Shown here: piece after piece, positions 62,524-64,000 of the stretch
How positions within the stretch are numbered: the first letter of the stretch is position 1
Layout of the letters: each line of letters opens with the position of its first letter
DNA from: an uncultured Planctomycetia bacterium
GTDB taxonomy: Bacteria > Planctomycetota > Phycisphaerae > FEN-1346 > JAACEH01
Assembly (NCBI GenBank): GCA_903929765.1
Contig: CAIYVX010000094.1
Span: forward strand, 106,544 to 170,543
Length of the DNA: 64,000 bases
Reading direction: 5' to 3'
Position numbers and translations under genes: made by a program
Notes under the pieces: model-generated
The model's input: the letters and a program-made list of their open reading frames with translations, nothing else
What the model was told of the DNA's origin: nothing
The model's database searches: none

Positions 62524-63645
62524 ATGAAACTATTCAGCAGCCTCACATCGCCACGTTTCCGCCGCGTAGTCCTGATCGTCGTGATCCCACTGCTGGTCGT
62601 CCTGATGATGGCCTGGCTGTTCGGCGCGTTTCACGCCAAGGTTGCCACGCAACCGGTCAAGATGGCCCCAACCGCCTCCACGGTCAATGCGCCGCTGGTT
62701 GCCGTCCGACTGGTCACGGTGCCCCAGACGGAAGCTTGCTCCGGCAAGGTGATGCCGGTGCATGAGGCGGATGTGGCTGCGCAGATCATGGAAAAGGTGG
62801 TTGAGGTCAAGGTGAAGGCCGGCCAGGAAGTGAAAAAGGGCGAGGTGCTGATCCGCTTGGACGACACCGTGCTCAAGAGTCGGCTCCAGCAGACGGAGGC
62901 GGCGCTGGCGGCCTCCGCCGCGGCCCGCGAGGAGGCCAAGACCAATCTGGGTCGCGAACGTCAGCTCCTGGATTCCAAGGTTAGCAGCCAGTCCGAGTTC
63001 GACCACGCCGAGACAGTCTATAAGACCACTGAGGCCAACTGGCAGGGCGCCGACAAGGCCGTCAAGGAGGCGCAGACCACTCTCAACTTTGCAACCATCC
63101 TCTCGCCCATCGACGGCACGGTGATCGACAAGCAGGTCGAGGTCGGCGACATGGCCAAGCCGGGACAGATTCTGGTGACGATTTACGACCGCATGCAGGT
63201 TATCGCCAACGTCCGTGAATCGCTCATCGGCCGGTTGAAGGAAGGCCAGCCCATCGGCGTCAAGATCGACCGGCTAGGCTTGAGTTGCCAGGCCACGGTC
63301 AGCGAAATCGTCTCAGAGGGCGACCCCGTGGCCCGGACGTTCCCTGTAAAAGTGGTCGGCGAATGCCACCCCGAAGTGCGCAAAGGCATGTATGCCAAGG
63401 TGCTGGTGCCTCTGGACCCGGAGAAGCTGCTGGTCATTCCGGAATCCGCCGTGGTCCACGTCGGCCAATTGGACATGGTCGATGTCAACCTCGGCGGCCG
63501 TCTGGAGCGGCGCACCGTTCAGCTTGGCCGTACGCTGACGCTGGACAAACGCGAGGTGGTTCAGGTGCTGGCCGGGCTCGCAGAAGGCGACCAGGTGGCC
63601 GATCATGCCGCGGCCTCCTCCGAAAGGAAGGCCGCGCATGACTGA
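62524..63645 (+). CDS. RND efflux periplasmic adaptor (membrane fusion protein)
   Basis: ATG 62524 follows AGGAAGTTGCTCG. 373 residues. A membrane-anchor segment FRRVVLIVVIPLLVVLMMAWLFG is at the N-terminus. The lipoyl/barrel domain shows ADVAAQIMEKVVEVKVKAGQEVKKGEVLIRLDD, then a helical hairpin (TEAALAASAAAREEAKTNLGRE), ILSPIDGTVIDKQVEVGD, and a beta-barrel with VRKGMYAKVLVPL. This is the HlyD/AcrA family order. It overlaps the pump gene by 8 bp. Confidence 0.93.
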   Translation: MKLFSSLTSPRFRRVVLIVVIPLLVVLMMAWLFGAFHAKVATQPVKMAPTASTVNAPLVAVRLVTVPQTEACSGKVMPVHEADVAAQIMEKVVEVKVKAGQEVKKGEVLIRLDDTVLKSRLQQTEAALAASAAAREEAKTNLGRERQLLDSKVSSQSEFDHAETVYKTTEANWQGADKAVKEAQTTLNFATILSPIDGTVIDKQVEVGDMAKPGQILVTIYDRMQVIANVRESLIGRLKEGQPIGVKIDRLGLSCQATVSEIVSEGDPVARTFPVKVVGECHPEVRKGMYAKVLVPLDPEKLLVIPESAVVHVGQLDMVDVNLGGRLERRTVQLGRTLTLDKREVVQVLAGLAEGDQVADHAAASSERKAAHD

Positions 63646-64000
63646 AGCCTCGGTCTCGCCAGCCGGCCCTTCCACCAGTCAGCCCACGCCCAAACCGCAC
63701 GGGTTTGTGAACCGCGTGGTGGACCTGTTTCTGCGGTCGAATCTGCCGCTCATTCTGATTGTTCTCTCGGTGGCCCTGGGCGTCACCGCCATTCTACTCA
63801 CGCCGCGCGAGGAAGACCCACAGATCATCGTGCCACTGGCTGACGTGTATGTCAGCGCCCCCGGTTACTCGGCCCAAGAGGTCGAACAACTCGTTTCGAC
63901 GCCTTTGGAGAAGATTCTTTACCAGATCGACGGGGTGGAGTATGTCTACTCCATGTCGCGACCGGACCAGGCCGTCATCACCGTCCGTTTCTATGTCGGC
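63638..64000 (+). CDS. RND efflux transporter inner-membrane pump (N-terminal part)
   Basis: Starts at ATG 63638, overlapping the adaptor gene; the gene runs off the window. The visible 121 residues show the RND start: a membrane helix (LPLILIVLSVALGVTAILLT), then REEDPQIIVPLADVYVSAPGYSAQEVEQLVSTPLEKILYQIDGVEYVYSMSRPDQAVITVRF. The EVEQ...PLEKIL and GVEYVYS features are those of CzcA/AcrB-type pumps; the first helix is followed by the periplasmic PN1 domain. The complex would export toxic compounds or metals. Confidence 0.94.
   Translation, partial: MTEASVSPAGPSTSQPTPKPHGFVNRVVDLFLRSNLPLILIVLSVALGVTAILLTPREEDPQIIVPLADVYVSAPGYSAQEVEQLVSTPLEKILYQIDGVEYVYSMSRPDQAVITVRFYVG

Overview
The window is GC-rich, densely coded bacterial DNA. 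Family content fits a Planctomycetota-type anaerobe or a metagenome-derived relative: Mrp/NifX/DUF5320 clusters, DUF2924-recombinase cassettes, a pRiA4b ORF-3 protein and cytochrome bd-like proteins with fused haem c. This assignment is an inference from gene families; there is no rRNA or other marker gene. I saw no rRNA gene, tRNA gene or CRISPR array. A left-end methylase gene and a right-end RND pump gene run off the window.

Left defence block (1-20.9 kb). Four tightly coupled plus-strand genes encode three different DNA methyltransferase-like proteins and a protein with the fold motifs of a class III nucleotidyl cyclase (1-7.2 kb). After a small conserved protein and a gene-poor gap come three minus-strand genes of unknown role and a plus-strand DNA-binding protein with four internal repeats and two XRE helix-turn-helix domains. 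A seven-cistron minus-strand type I restriction-modification operon follows (20.9 to 11.8 kb). It contains two hsdM genes, a coiled-coil/zinc-ribbon protein, a YhcG-type nuclease, an unknown protein, an hsdS gene cut by one in-frame amber codon, and hsdR. A divergent winged-helix regulator with palindromes in the shared promoter region probably controls it.

Mobile block (21-38.15 kb). A large serine recombinase is followed by two overlapping ParB-like genes and a cluster of TGGCGCAT repeats, then an AlbA_2/Schlafen-type ATP-binding protein. Next is a replicon-like stretch: small conserved proteins, a HARE-HTH protein, a metallopeptidase-like protein, and an archaeo-eukaryotic-type primase followed by a helicase in a shifted frame. 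A second large serine recombinase cassette (DUF2924, recombinase, partner protein) ends 26 bp from the 3' end of a copper-type P-ATPase gene. Two genes here carry frameshifts, so the element may be decaying or the assembly may hold errors.

Metal, sulfur and redox block (38.2-52.6 kb, minus strand). An ArsR regulator, a four-domain CoA-disulfide reductase/rhodanese/TusA/DsrE fusion and a P-type ATPase form one operon; the ATPase appears to lack about 24 residues of a conserved P-domain segment. Two cytochrome bd-like membrane proteins follow. A second ArsR regulator, with a clear inverted-repeat operator, heads an operon of a DGC-type metal-binding protein, four thioredoxin-fold proteins, a CcdA-type membrane protein, an ArsP/SO_0444-type permease and a small DUF6951-like protein. 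A radical SAM gene lies beyond it.

Sigma-54 block (52.7-62.3 kb, plus strand). A PAS-AAA-Fis activator gene is followed by a dyad-rich putative enhancer and a near-perfect -24/-12 promoter placed so that the first gene would be nearly leaderless. Downstream are three NifX-like proteins, DUF5320, two ferredoxin-containing MinD-like ATPases (one fused to TrmO), an Mrp ATPase, an IscU/NifU-like scaffold, a Fur regulator, a C_GCAxxG_C_C protein, a metallo-beta-lactamase-fold protein, a CGGC protein and a SAM methyltransferase. Together they look like an iron-sulfur/metal cofactor carrier and redox system. The window ends in an RND efflux adaptor and its pump.
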